This document shows, in pieces, positions 24,783 through 33,957 of a DNA stretch of 64,000 nt (positions are counted from its first letter, which is position 1; every line of letters starts with the position of its first letter). The stretch is from Clostridium manihotivorum (GTDB lineage: Bacteria > Bacillota > Clostridia > Clostridiales > Clostridiaceae), in the NCBI RefSeq assembly GCF_004015185.1, contig NZ_CP025746.1:5659776-5723775 (forward strand), in the 5' to 3' direction. The notes beneath the pieces are model-generated. The model searched no databases and had not been told where the DNA came from. It saw nothing but the letters and a program-made list of their open reading frames with translations. The translations under genes and the position numbers were made by a program.

Positions 24783-25781
24783 ATGGATGACAAGAAAAAA
24801 GTAATATTTAGTGGTATTCAGCCTTCAGGTGAGCTTACTATAGGTAACTACCTTGGAGCAATAAAAAATTGGGTTAAGCTCCAAGACCAATATGACTGTT
24901 TCTTCTGCGTAGTTGATTTGCATGCAATAACTGTAAGACAAGTACCCGCAGACCTTAGAAGAAGAACTCTAGAATTACTAGCTATTTATATAGCTGCTGG
25001 TATAGATCCTGATAAGAACACTCTTTTTATACAATCTCATGTACCTGCACACAGTGAAGCTGCATGGCTTCTAAACTGTAATTCTTATATGGGTGAGCTT
25101 GGCAGAATGACTCAATACAAAGATAAATCTCAAAAGATGGGTGACTCAATAATAGCCGGTCTTTTCAACTATCCAGTACTTATGGCTGCAGATATACTTT
25201 TATATAATACAGACCTAGTACCAGTTGGTAAGGATCAAACTCAACATCTAGAACTAGCTAGAGATATTGCTCAAAGATTTAACAATACCTACAGCCCAAC
25301 CTTTGTGATTCCTGAAGGATACATTCCTGAGGAAGGTGCGAAAATAATGAGCTTACAAGAACCAACAAAGAAGATGTCTAAATCTGATGACAATCAAAAC
25401 AGCTTCATACTTCTATTAGACCCTCCAGAGGTTATAAGAAAAAAGGTAAGTAGAGCCGTTACTGATGGAATTGGAGTTGTAAACTACACAGATGAACAGC
25501 CAGGTGTTAAGAACTTAATAAATATTATCTGTGCTATAAAAGGACTTAAGCCTGAAGAAGTGCTTGAAAATTACAAAGGAAAAGGCTATGCTGAGTTAAA
25601 AAGTGATGTAGCTGAAACTTTAATAAGTGAACTTGCTCCGCTTCAAGAAAAGGTTAAATCAATTTTAAGTGATAAAACTTACCTAGAGGACATATATAGA
25701 AAAGGCGCTGATAAAGCAAACTATATAGCAAATAAAACCTTAAGAAAGATGCAAAAGAAGATTGGATTTATTCCAAGATAA
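24783..25781 (+). CDS. trpS: Tryptophanyl-tRNA synthetase
   Basis: Charges tRNA-Trp. The 332-residue length is typical. Class I signatures are present: SGIQPSGELTIGNYLGAI at 10-27 (with TIGN for the HIGH motif) and KKMSKSDDNQ near 195. ADILLYNTDLVPVGKDQTQH is the tryptophan/adenylate region. AGGAGG precedes the ATG. Expression is set by the T-box directly upstream, and a terminator follows immediately. Confidence 0.97.
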   Translation: MDDKKKVIFSGIQPSGELTIGNYLGAIKNWVKLQDQYDCFFCVVDLHAITVRQVPADLRRRTLELLAIYIAAGIDPDKNTLFIQSHVPAHSEAAWLLNCNSYMGELGRMTQYKDKSQKMGDSIIAGLFNYPVLMAADILLYNTDLVPVGKDQTQHLELARDIAQRFNNTYSPTFVIPEGYIPEEGAKIMSLQEPTKKMSKSDDNQNSFILLLDPPEVIRKKVSRAVTDGIGVVNYTDEQPGVKNLINIICAIKGLKPEEVLENYKGKGYAELKSDVAETLISELAPLQEKVKSILSDKTYLEDIYRKGADKANYIANKTLRKMQKKIGFIPR

Positions 25782-25806
25782 AAAAGTCGCTAGAGCGACT
25801 TTTTTC
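25781..25806 (+). terminator. Terminator of trpS
   Basis: AAAAAGTCGC, TAGA, GCGACTTTTTT; it begins at the last base of the stop codon. Confidence 0.9.
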
Positions 25807-25887
25807 ATATAGTAAACTTTTTGTGTATCTACCTCTACGAATTCATGTGAGGAAGATATGACCGACAAATAAGTCTTATTTATTTAT

Positions 25888-26832
25888 TTATTTATCTTCT
25901 TCAAAGTTTATCTTTTCTTTTACTATATATAAAGGCCTATTCTTACTTTCATCATATATTCTAGCTATATACTCACCAATAATTCCAAGCGATAATAGCT
26001 GCACTCCACTGAAAAGAGTTATTACCACCATAAGAGAAGTCCAACCTGGCTCAGTTCTACCACCAAAAAGCTTAACTAAGATAGAGTATACAAGCATTAT
26101 AAATGATATCATTATAGTTATAGTTCCTATCAAGGATACCACCTTTAAAGGTCTTGATGAAAACGCCACAATTCCATCTGATGCAAACTTAAGCATCTTT
26201 TTCAAAGGATACTTAGTTGTACCTGCAAATCTTTCATTTCTATCATATTCTATATATGTTTGATTAAAGCCTACCCAACTAACCATTCCTCTAACAAATC
26301 TATTTCTCTCAGGCATGTTTTTAAGAGCCTCTACAACTGTTCTATCGATTAATCTAAAGTCTCCAGTATCTTTTGGTATTTCAATATCAGACATACTGGC
26401 CAAGAACTTGTAGAAATACTTTGCTGTTATTAGCTTAAACCACGTCTCTCCGTCTCTTTTTTTCCTCTTGGCATAAACAACCTCATAGCCTTCCTGCCAC
26501 TTATTGACCATATCAACTATAAGCTCAGGTGGATCTTGTAAGTCAGCATCTATTATTACCACTGCATCTCCTGTAGCATTAAATATACCTGCCGTTACTG
26601 CCGTTTGATGTCCAAAGTTCCTAGAAAAGCCTATTATCTTTACATTAGCATCCGCTGCTGCTATATCCTTAAGTATAGGCAAGGTTTTATCCGTAGAGCC
26701 ATCATTTATAAATATAATTTCGTAATTATACTCATTATTTCTCATAACTTCAGATATTCTTCTATAACATTCTTCAGCAACCAACTCTTCAAAATACATT
26801 GGCACAACAATAGAAATCTTTTTATTAACCAT
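25888..26832 (-). CDS. GT2 polyprenyl-phosphate glycosyltransferase (GtrB/YkcC type)
   Basis: 314 residues. An N-terminal GT-A domain opens VVPMYFEELVAEECYRRI, has the nucleotide-sugar site VVIIDADLQDPPELI and the family motif GFSRNFGHQTAV. Two C-terminal membrane helices lie near 232-252 and 265-288. Such enzymes move a sugar from UDP- or GDP-sugar to undecaprenyl phosphate, and the GtrA-like partner encoded next flips it. The two genes overlap by 8 bases, which fits this pairing. GGAGG precedes the ATG. Confidence 0.9.
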   Translation of the reverse strand: MVNKKISIVVPMYFEELVAEECYRRISEVMRNNEYNYEIIFINDGSTDKTLPILKDIAAADANVKIIGFSRNFGHQTAVTAGIFNATGDAVVIIDADLQDPPELIVDMVNKWQEGYEVVYAKRKKRDGETWFKLITAKYFYKFLASMSDIEIPKDTGDFRLIDRTVVEALKNMPERNRFVRGMVSWVGFNQTYIEYDRNERFAGTTKYPLKKMLKFASDGIVAFSSRPLKVVSLIGTITIMISFIMLVYSILVKLFGGRTEPGWTSLMVVITLFSGVQLLSLGIIGEYIARIYDESKNRPLYIVKEKINFEEDK

Positions 26833-27226
26833 TCTTTACCTCCTCAGAAAAAGTCCACATTCTATTTAAGAAGTAGTTAAGCACCATACATACACCCGTA
26901 ACAATAATCAACGCTATATACTTGTTTAAGCCTACTTTATCTACAAAAATCATCATTAGACAAGTATTTATAGCAAGTATTACAAGGTTTATTACTAAGA
27001 ACTTTACACCTCTTGAACCTTTTTTAGAATCTACCTTAAATACCCATCTACTATTAAAAAAATAGCTATTTACTACTCCAATTAGATAACTTGTTACATA
27101 GGCCGTAGTGTATCCAATGCCTAATTTACTAAAGATCCAAAAACAAACAAAAGTAAGTAAGGTGTTCATTCCTCCAACTATACCAAATCTTATAAATCTA
27201 AATAATTCCTTCATCATCATCACCAT
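26825..27226 (-). CDS. GtrA-family membrane protein (lipid-linked sugar flippase)
   Basis: About 130 residues with four membrane helices; LFRFIRFGIVGGMNTLLTFV at the start and YFLNRMWTF at the end are the GtrA signature. It is thought to carry polyprenyl-phospho-sugar across the membrane for wall or polymer glycosylation. The run of ATG/GTG codons leaves the exact start open between 27226 and 27214. First gene of a two-gene operon with the GT2 enzyme. Confidence 0.88.
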   Translation of the reverse strand: MVMMMKELFRFIRFGIVGGMNTLLTFVCFWIFSKLGIGYTTAYVTSYLIGVVNSYFFNSRWVFKVDSKKGSRGVKFLVINLVILAINTCLMMIFVDKVGLNKYIALIIVTGVCMVLNYFLNRMWTFSEEVKNG

Positions 27227-27436
27227 TCAAATTAATCAGAATTTCAAATAATTCTGTATTATATTTAATTATTTTCCTCTTTGATTATTGCCATAAATTA
27301 AATTTAAATTCTAAGTTAATTATATATATATAATTGTTAAAAACTATGAGATTATTATGTGAACTTTTTGTGATTTAAGTTTATATATGTATGAATTATA
27401 AATCAAAAAAATTTCTTTAAACTGTTTAGCAGTAAA

Positions 27437-27559
27437 AAATAGGAGTATATTTATATATCACCTAATAAAAACTTATATTTCATGGAGCTCCCATTAAACC
27501 TATGAGAGCCTTTAAAATATGTTCTCAATTAAAGTGGTACATACTAATAACCCCTATTT
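27437..27559 (-). ncRNA. Candidate structured RNA between galU and gtrA
   Basis: On the minus strand AAATAGGGGT (27559-27550) pairs with ACTCCTATTT (27446-27437), which is followed by more Ts. Inside, CTCTCAT and ATGGGAG pair around a 7-base loop (27508-27488). Both stems are complete on the minus strand only because of G-U pairs; the plus strand would have A-C mismatches. The element may be a complex galU terminator, a gtrA leader or a small RNA. It occupies most of the 353-bp gap. Confidence 0.4.
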
Positions 27560-27579
27560 CTATATACCTATGTTAAATT

Positions 27580-28455
27580 TTAAGAGTTTTCCCAAGGTCT
27601 GCTGTTAAGGTATTCTGTGAAAGTTTCTCTTAAATCATCTCTTCTAAGTGCATACTCAACAGTAGCTTGTAGGAATCCTAATTTGTCTCCCACATCATAT
27701 CTGTTTCCTTCAAAGTTATATGCATACATAGCTTCTTGCTTTATTAATGTCTTAAGAGCATCTGTTAGCTGAATCTCTCCACCTTTTCCTGGGTTAGTAT
27801 TCTCAAGTATATCAAATATAGCAGGAGTTATTATATATCTACCAAGTATAGCAACATTACTTGGAGCCTCCTCTACTGAAGGTTTCTCCACTAAATCCTT
27901 TACTTTATATACTCTATCTTCTATATGAATTCCATTTACTATACCATACTTATTAACATTCTCATGAGCAACCTCTTGTACTCCTAGAATCGTAGTGTTG
28001 TACTCACTATAACAATCCATAAGTTGCTTTAGACAAGGTTTTTCATCATTGTAAACCACATCATCCCCAAGAAGAACCGCAAAAGGTTCATTACCAACAA
28101 AGGCTTTTGCACAGTGAATGGCATGCCCTAATCCCTTAGGCTCTTTTTGTCTTATATAGTGAATATCTACTAAATCAGTTATGTCTCTTACTAATTCAAG
28201 AAGTTCGCTCTTACCAGACTTCTCTAGTTCAACTTCAAGTTCAACAGATTTATCAAAATGATCTTCTATACACTTCTTATTTCTTCCAGTTATTATTAAT
28301 ATCTCTTCTATTCCAGAAGCAACTGCTTCTTCTATTATATATTGAATTGTTGGCTTATCAACTATAGGAAGCATTTCTTTAGGTTGTGCCTTTGTAGCTG
28401 GCAAAAATCTAGTTCCAAGTCCAGCAGCCGGAATAATAGCTTTTCTAACTTTCAT
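27580..28455 (-). CDS. galU: UTP-glucose-1-phosphate uridylyltransferase
   Basis: Makes UDP-glucose from UTP and glucose-1-phosphate, a donor for glycolipids, teichoic acids and surface polymers. Start at ATG 28455 (MKVRKAIIPAAG) after GGAGGAG. 291 residues. The nucleotide-binding AAGLGTRFLPATKAQPKEML is intact, as are IVDKPTIQYIIEEA and VLLGDDVV. It stands beside the GtrA/GtrB pair, which likely uses its product, and some 9 kb from the polysaccharide modules. Confidence 0.96.
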   Translation of the reverse strand: MKVRKAIIPAAGLGTRFLPATKAQPKEMLPIVDKPTIQYIIEEAVASGIEEILIITGRNKKCIEDHFDKSVELEVELEKSGKSELLELVRDITDLVDIHYIRQKEPKGLGHAIHCAKAFVGNEPFAVLLGDDVVYNDEKPCLKQLMDCYSEYNTTILGVQEVAHENVNKYGIVNGIHIEDRVYKVKDLVEKPSVEEAPSNVAILGRYIITPAIFDILENTNPGKGGEIQLTDALKTLIKQEAMYAYNFEGNRYDVGDKLGFLQATVEYALRRDDLRETFTEYLNSRPWENS

Positions 28456-28661
28456 CTTTAACTCCTCCAATTAATAGATTTACCATAACATTTTAACACA
28501 ATGGCAAAAATATAACAATTCGTTTTGTTCAATTTAGGTTATATCTTTGTAATTTTTTGTAAACTAGTTCTATTATATTAATAGTTACTAAAAAAACTAT
28601 ACAAGCTATAAAAAATATATTTTTTTTCATATCCCTATTGTATATGTTAACCTTAATGTTC

Positions 28662-28689
28662 TAAAATATAGATATTAATCTATATTTTA
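28662..28689. promoter_or_regulatory. 12-bp inverted repeat before the alcohol dehydrogenase gene
   Basis: TAAAATATAGAT, ATTA, ATCTATATTTTA lies 25 bases upstream of the ATG. It could be an operator or a leader hairpin. It does not match the Rex site TTGTTAA-N4-TTAACAA. Confidence 0.4.
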
Positions 28690-28713
28690 TTATAACTCAA
28701 GAGGAGGCATAAG

Positions 28714-29877
28714 ATGTTAAACTTTAATTACTATAATCCTACAAAATTAGTTTTTGGTAAAGATACTATAAAGACTATTGGAGGCCATGTTAAAAGCTTT
28801 GGTGTTAAGAAAGTTTTATTTTTATACGGCAAGAACTCCATATTTAAGAACGGGGTATATGATACAGTAGTTGCATCTCTTAAAGAAAACAACATTGAAT
28901 TTATAGAAGTATCCGGTGTTAAACCTAATCCTGTACTTTCAAAGGTGCATGAAGCAATCCAAGTGGTTAGAGAAAACAATCTCGATGGTATAGTTGCTGT
29001 AGGAGGCGGAAGCGTAGTTGACTCAGCAAAAGCAATAGCTGCTGGTACTTTCTACGATGGAGATGTATGGGATATATTTGAAGGTAAAGCACAAGTAACT
29101 AAAGCCTTACCTATATTCCCTGTACTTACTATATCAGCCACTGGTTCCGAAATGAACAATGGTGGAGTAATAACAAACGAAGCTGAAGGTAAGAAATGGG
29201 GCTTTGGCTCTCCATTACTATTCCCTAAGGTATCTATACTAGATCCTACTGTTCAAGCAACACTTCCTACAATACAAACCGTCAATGGAGCTGTAGATGG
29301 ACTAAGCCACGTATTTGAAGCTTATTTTGGCGGAACTTCTAATACAGATATGGAAGATGAGCTTTCTGAAGGTATAATAAGAACAATAATGAAGCATACA
29401 AGAGTTCTTATAAACGATCCATCAAACTATGATTCAAGAAGCGAGCTAGCTTGGTCTGCAACTTTAGCTCTTAATGGAATCAACGGAGTAGGTAGAAGAG
29501 GAGATTGGTCATCCCATGGAATAGAGCATGGTGTAAGTGTATTTAATGATATAGCTCATGGTTCCGGACTTGCGATAGTTATGCCTGCTTGGATGAAATA
29601 TGTTCATAGCTGTTGGCCAGAAAAGTTTGCAAGATTTGGAGAAAATATATTTGGAATCACTGAAGGTTCTATCGAAGAAAAGGGATTAAAAGCTATAGAA
29701 GCCTTAAGAGCCTTCTATAACGAGATAGGCGCTCCTATAACACTTAAAGAGGTTGGAGTCGCTAAAAAGGATTTAGACTTTATAGCTGACACTGTAGCTA
29801 AACAAGGCCCTCTAGGTTCTCTAAAAAGCTTAGATAGAGATGATGTATATAAAATACTAGAAATAGCATTCGAATAA
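28714..29877 (+). CDS. Iron-containing alcohol dehydrogenase (BdhA/YqhD-like)
   Basis: 387 residues, the usual length for NAD(P)H-dependent butanol dehydrogenases of Clostridium. The nucleotide-binding VAVGGGSVVDSAKAIAAG is near 96-112. The iron site is complete: Asp and His in GAVDGLSHVFEAY, and two more His in GIEHGVSVFNDIAHG. It reduces aldehydes such as butyraldehyde to alcohols at the end of fermentation. AGAGGAGG precedes the ATG, and a strong terminator follows. Confidence 0.94.
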   Translation: MLNFNYYNPTKLVFGKDTIKTIGGHVKSFGVKKVLFLYGKNSIFKNGVYDTVVASLKENNIEFIEVSGVKPNPVLSKVHEAIQVVRENNLDGIVAVGGGSVVDSAKAIAAGTFYDGDVWDIFEGKAQVTKALPIFPVLTISATGSEMNNGGVITNEAEGKKWGFGSPLLFPKVSILDPTVQATLPTIQTVNGAVDGLSHVFEAYFGGTSNTDMEDELSEGIIRTIMKHTRVLINDPSNYDSRSELAWSATLALNGINGVGRRGDWSSHGIEHGVSVFNDIAHGSGLAIVMPAWMKYVHSCWPEKFARFGENIFGITEGSIEEKGLKAIEALRAFYNEIGAPITLKEVGVAKKDLDFIADTVAKQGPLGSLKSLDRDDVYKILEIAFE

Positions 29878-29950
29878 ATCACATTCTAGAAAAAAGATTA
29901 TATATAAATTATTCAAAACTCATCAAAATATAGGCTTTTAAAATAAATTT

Positions 29951-29990
29951 AAAACAGCTTCCAAATTAATTTTTGGAAGCTGTTTTCTAT
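29951..29990 (+). terminator. Terminator of the alcohol dehydrogenase gene
   Basis: AAAACAGCTTCCAAA, TTAAT, TTTTGGAAGCTGTTTT: long perfect stem. Confidence 0.93.
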
Positions 29991-30040
29991 GTAGTAGATA
30001 TTGTCTAAATACACTATGGTATGTGACAAATTTCGCAATA

Positions 30041-30328
30041 CTATATGTTTTTTAATCTTTCTAATATATCTTCATCTATAAAATTCACATGCTTTTTAGC
30101 TACTATATCTTCATACTCAGCTGAACTTATAGGGTATAATATTTCCTTCTTTACCACTAGTCCTTCTTTTTTTATGGAGGCATAGAAAGTATCATTAGTT
30201 CCTATCTTGAACCTTTTTGTATTTTTATTCTTAGCTATTAATAACTTGTTATCCAATACATCTTTTCCAATGAAATACTTATCAGTTTCTCCAACTATTG
30301 TGCACCTATATAACTTAAGTTCATCCAT
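30041..30328 (-). CDS. Hypothetical protein, 95 residues
   Basis: Starts MDELKLYRCTIVGETDKYFI and has GGAGGTG ten bases before the ATG, so it is likely real. It looks like a small beta-rich cytosolic protein with many Lys and Glu. The middle (KNKNTKRFKIGTNDTF) could be a nucleic-acid or protein contact. No family recognised. A 45-bp perfect palindrome lies 48 bases upstream and may control it. Confidence 0.65.
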   Translation of the reverse strand: MDELKLYRCTIVGETDKYFIGKDVLDNKLLIAKNKNTKRFKIGTNDTFYASIKKEGLVVKKEILYPISSAEYEDIVAKKHVNFIDEDILERLKNI

Positions 30329-30375
30329 TAATATTTTACACCTCCATAAACCAGCGTCTATTATATTATCGTCAT

Positions 30376-30420
30376 ATATTGTGTTAAATATTTAATATTA
30401 TTAAATATTTAACACAATAT
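30376..30420. repeat. 45-bp perfect palindrome
   Basis: Two 22-base arms around one central base; the right arm includes TTAAATATTTAACACAAT. It lies upstream of the 95-residue gene in a 426-bp gap (30329-30754) that otherwise holds only a terminator at 30641-30676. There is no T-run, so it is more likely an operator, cruciform site or protein-binding region than a simple terminator. Confidence 0.75.
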
Positions 30421-30640
30421 TAACAATTATATTTTACACATTTTTCTTATATATTGCAACTTAAATATATATTTCTACATATTAATTCCATTTATATGCA
30501 TATTAATGCTAATATCCACATTGCTACACGACAATAAATTTATATCTCAGAGCTTTTGCCCATCAGCCTTTCCCAATGTACCTGAGGAAGCTATGAAAGA
30601 AGCCAAGATTTTTATATTATTTTCATATAAAATAAAATAA

Positions 30641-30676
30641 AAAAGCTACTAACAAATCGTTACAGCAGCTTTTTTA
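30641..30676 (-). terminator. Terminator at the end of polysaccharide module A
   Basis: AAAAGCTACT and AGCAGCTTTTTT pair with one mismatch around a loop. The T-run on the minus strand is long. It lies 79 bases after the last gene of the module. Confidence 0.75.
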
Positions 30677-30754
30677 CATCCAATAATCTTTTCAAGTGAA
30701 AGTGGTTATTTTTAGATACTACCTACTAAAATATCTGGTTTAATACCAAAACTC

Positions 30755-31642
30755 TTATGACTTAAAGCTTCCAAAAGTATTTCTTCTAAAATCTCTGGCG
30801 CCTTTGATAATCATCCTAATCTTTTGTATTTTATTAGCTTCAAAAAGTATAATTTTAATTGTCTCATTTCTAAAACAAGCTTTATCAGTGTCAATATACT
30901 CTTTATCAACATTATTATACTTGTTCCATACATAAAATCTATTTCTTGTTATATAATATCTTCTTAAAGGTGAATGATTGGTATATTCTATTCTTTTACC
31001 TAATATATATCTTTCTTTAGATACTCCTAATGAATGAAATAGAATTGCATTCTTACATTGTATAAGCTTATATCCATGCTCAATTAATCTTAAACAGAAA
31101 TCATGATCAACATAATCTATAAATAATTTTTCCTCAAACTTTCCTACTTTGGTAAATACACTGGTCTTTACTAAATTTCCAGAGGTTATTTCCTCATTTA
31201 CGTATACGAATTCTTTACTCTGAGTGTAGTTCGCTTTACTTATATCATTGCCATTTATATAACCCTTCTCTACATATGTCGGAAAAATAGATACCACATT
31301 TTCTCTTTCACTTTCTGGAATAGAATTATATATTTCAAACATGCTTGCAACCATATTTTTTTCTGCTTCACTGTCATGGTCTAAAGTTATTACCCAAGGG
31401 TAGCCCTTTTCAATGGCATACTCAACACCTATGTTTAATGCTGCTGCTATACCTAAGTTAACCTTATTCTTAATAACTTTAACATTAGAATCTTTTATCG
31501 AGTCAAGAACCTCTAAAGTTTTACTATTTGATCCATTATCTACGATAACAACCTCATCAACCTGTGTTTTTATAGCATCTAAACATTTAAAGATATCTTC
31601 AGCTATATTATAAGTTACTATAATAGTACATACTTTATCCAA
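30755..31642 (-). CDS. GT2 glycosyltransferase, rhamnosyltransferase-like (module A)
   Basis: About 295 residues of a GT-A fold with VCTIIVTYNIAEDIFKCLDA at the start, VDNGSNSKT and the donor-site ITLDHDSEAEK. WNKYNN and RRYYITRNRFY near residues 235-250 recur in the RfbF-type rhamnosyltransferases. The likely start is TTG 31642 after GGGTGA, though GTG 31651 is also open. Last gene of module A. Its closest paralogue in the window is at 48114, which shares RRYY(I/M)TRNRFY. Confidence 0.85.
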   Translation of the reverse strand: MDKVCTIIVTYNIAEDIFKCLDAIKTQVDEVVIVDNGSNSKTLEVLDSIKDSNVKVIKNKVNLGIAAALNIGVEYAIEKGYPWVITLDHDSEAEKNMVASMFEIYNSIPESERENVVSIFPTYVEKGYINGNDISKANYTQSKEFVYVNEEITSGNLVKTSVFTKVGKFEEKLFIDYVDHDFCLRLIEHGYKLIQCKNAILFHSLGVSKERYILGKRIEYTNHSPLRRYYITRNRFYVWNKYNNVDKEYIDTDKACFRNETIKIILFEANKIQKIRMIIKGARDFRRNTFGSFKS

Positions 31643-31675
31643 AATAATCACCCATTCAATAAAATTAGAAGAGAT

Positions 31676-32581
31676 TTAGTTAAACTTAACATAATCTCTT
31701 CCTTGTTTAAGACCTTCTACCATTGCTGTTGCTCTTTCCTTATCACCGCTCATAATATACTTGAAATATTTTATTACCCTAGATAAATAAAAAAAGCTTC
31801 TAGCTTTTAGAAATTCTATTCTTCCAAGCTTATAAGAATATTTATTCATCAATATAACCCTATTTCTATTTCCATACTTAACAGAAAATGCAGATTCTTC
31901 CCCACCAGTAGAAGCACTAACCTTGTGGTATATCTTAGCGTTAGGATTATACATAATCTTGTATTTCTTTTCAGCCAAGGCAATACAAAAATCCAAGTCT
32001 TCTAAATACATGAAGTATTCCTTTGGTAAAAGTCCAACTTTCTCAAATATTTCTCTCTTTATAAGCATGCAACATCCAGTCATAAAGTCAATTTGCCTTA
32101 TTTCCTTGCTACCACAATCAACTTCCCCTTGTTGCTCATGAGCACCAGAAAATCTGTCCCATTTTATTTTACCGCCGCCAAACCAAATTTTATCTGTTTC
32201 CGGGTAGTAATTTATTTGACTTCCAACAATACCTATACTTGAATCTGTATTAAAAGTATTAACCATCTCAGTTAGGAAATCTGGTTCAACCAAGGTATCG
32301 GTATTTATAAGAAGTATATACTCAGCTCCAGCCTTTAACCCATGCTCTATTCCCAAGTTGTTGCCTTCTGCAAATCCACCATTTTTACCAGATTGGAGAA
32401 CAACATATTGTTCTCCAACTGCTCTCCTAATTACTTTCTCAGAGTCATCAGTAGATTTATTATCAACAACTACTATCTTATAATTTTTATATTTAATCTT
32501 TTTAAGACTTTCTATACAGTCCAGAGTATCTCTAGCTCCATTGTAGTTCAATAACACTATATATATTAATGCTTCTTCCAT
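31676..32581 (-). CDS. GT2 glycosyltransferase (WbbL-like, module A)
   Basis: 301 residues. IYIVLLNYNGARDTLDCIES at the start, VVVDNKSTDDS, LLINTDTLVEPDFL for the DxD-like metal site, and EDLDFCIALAEKKY as the acceptor-side ED motif. Typical of cytosolic enzymes adding rhamnose or a related sugar to a lipid-linked repeat. AGGAGG precedes the ATG. Lies between the Wzy gene and another GT2. Confidence 0.88.
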   Translation of the reverse strand: MEEALIYIVLLNYNGARDTLDCIESLKKIKYKNYKIVVVDNKSTDDSEKVIRRAVGEQYVVLQSGKNGGFAEGNNLGIEHGLKAGAEYILLINTDTLVEPDFLTEMVNTFNTDSSIGIVGSQINYYPETDKIWFGGGKIKWDRFSGAHEQQGEVDCGSKEIRQIDFMTGCCMLIKREIFEKVGLLPKEYFMYLEDLDFCIALAEKKYKIMYNPNAKIYHKVSASTGGEESAFSVKYGNRNRVILMNKYSYKLGRIEFLKARSFFYLSRVIKYFKYIMSGDKERATAMVEGLKQGRDYVKFN

Positions 32582-32595
32582 ATAATCCTCCTATA

Positions 32596-33933
32596 TTATA
32601 GCTTATATCTCTCAGCTATACCTACAACCCTCTTAGGAAGTAAAACTATAAAAGAAAGTACCAAAAGTGGATATACATCATGGAAACCAGAAGAAATAAA
32701 TATAGCCTTAGCAAATGTTATCCCACAGGTTACTAAAATGAACTTAAACTCGAAACTACCCTTATTTTCAAATATATTCCTATAAAAAGATCTTTCACTT
32801 AGACCATATATAATTCCAGCTACTATAGCTATAAGAACTACACCAAACCAGCCAAAGTTTAGATATGGTTGAAGAAATAGTCCTCCTCTTAATCCATAAT
32901 GATCCTCATATCCTGCAAGAGTCTTTGCTGTAAAGTTTCCCCAAGACCACTTTTGTCTATACTCAGATAAGGCAGATGGAACAAAAGACATTGTATCAGC
33001 TAGATAGTTCTTACCATTTAAAAAGCCTTCAAAGTGTTTCTGATCATAATTGTATAGTATAAATGCTCCATCTCTTATATCAGAGAAGGTATTTCCATAC
33101 ATTATTTCCTGCTGCATTTTTTCTTCAAAGTTTCTATCGATTTTATTGCCATGTCTTACAAAAAGCATACCTATTCCAAGCACCAATGTAAGCGCCAAGG
33201 CAGAAATTATCATTAGGTTTGGCTTTCTAAATCTTTCTTTATTAGAATATATATAGAATAGTGTAAGGTTAACTATTATATCTACAAAAGGTCCTCTACT
33301 TCCTACAAGTAGAACTACAATTACACCAAGAATCGATAGACCAATTAAATATTTCTCCTTAGACTTTAAATATCTAATAAACATATACTGTGCTAGAGTA
33401 AAAATAATTATATTCAAAGCCAAGTAAATTGGCCTAATCTTGTTATTATCAGATGAATCAAAGATCATTCTGTTTCCAAACAACGGTATAGCCCAAACTT
33501 TCACTATAAGAGCCACCCATAATATCAAGCAAAGTATATAAAACTTAACTACAATCCTGTGTTTAATAGTATTATCTTTTTCAATTGCTTTTAAGGAAAT
33601 TTCCTTTTTGTAGAACAACTCAAACAACGCCATAGTCAATATAAATATAGCAAAACCAATACTATTAATTACCATACATTGATTTAAATAATCTATATAG
33701 TAAGTTGAATTGAAGCTTCCAAGAGCCTCCCATGCTTTATTATTGTATTGAAGCATAGAGATAAAAAGTAACGCCACTGATGATATAAAAATGAATATAT
33801 TAAAAGGTGAAAATATATATTTATTCTTTATATACTTATAAACTAAATATGTTAAAAAAATTAATATATCAGCTATCATCAAGGATTTTACAGCTATAGT
33901 TGAATAATTCATAAAATTAACGAAGTATTCCAA
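32596..33933 (-). CDS. Wzy-type oligosaccharide repeat-unit polymerase (module A)
   Basis: About 445 residues with around ten to twelve membrane helices. A large outward loop lies near residues 265-345 (AFILYNYDQKHFEGFLNGKN). This is the pattern of Wzy/O-antigen polymerases, which join lipid-linked repeat units outside the membrane. The start is probably TTG 33933: AAAGGAG lies 12 bases before it, while earlier TTG and GTG codons are too close to that site. Sequence conservation in the family is low, so the call rests on topology and context. Confidence 0.8.
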   Translation of the reverse strand: MEYFVNFMNYSTIAVKSLMIADILIFLTYLVYKYIKNKYIFSPFNIFIFISSVALLFISMLQYNNKAWEALGSFNSTYYIDYLNQCMVINSIGFAIFILTMALFELFYKKEISLKAIEKDNTIKHRIVVKFYILCLILWVALIVKVWAIPLFGNRMIFDSSDNNKIRPIYLALNIIIFTLAQYMFIRYLKSKEKYLIGLSILGVIVVLLVGSRGPFVDIIVNLTLFYIYSNKERFRKPNLMIISALALTLVLGIGMLFVRHGNKIDRNFEEKMQQEIMYGNTFSDIRDGAFILYNYDQKHFEGFLNGKNYLADTMSFVPSALSEYRQKWSWGNFTAKTLAGYEDHYGLRGGLFLQPYLNFGWFGVVLIAIVAGIIYGLSERSFYRNIFENKGSFEFKFILVTCGITFAKAIFISSGFHDVYPLLVLSFIVLLPKRVVGIAERYKL

Positions 33934-33957
33934 TTCAATCACCAACTCCTTTAGGTT

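Noticed and set aside
24619..24804. 61-codon plus-strand ORF before trpS
   Set aside because: It runs through the T-box sequence and terminator; it is a shadow of the riboswitch.
28500..28713. Rex-type redox operator before the alcohol dehydrogenase
   Set aside because: Searched by eye for TTGTTAA-N4-TTAACAA; only scattered half-sites such as GTTAACC were seen.
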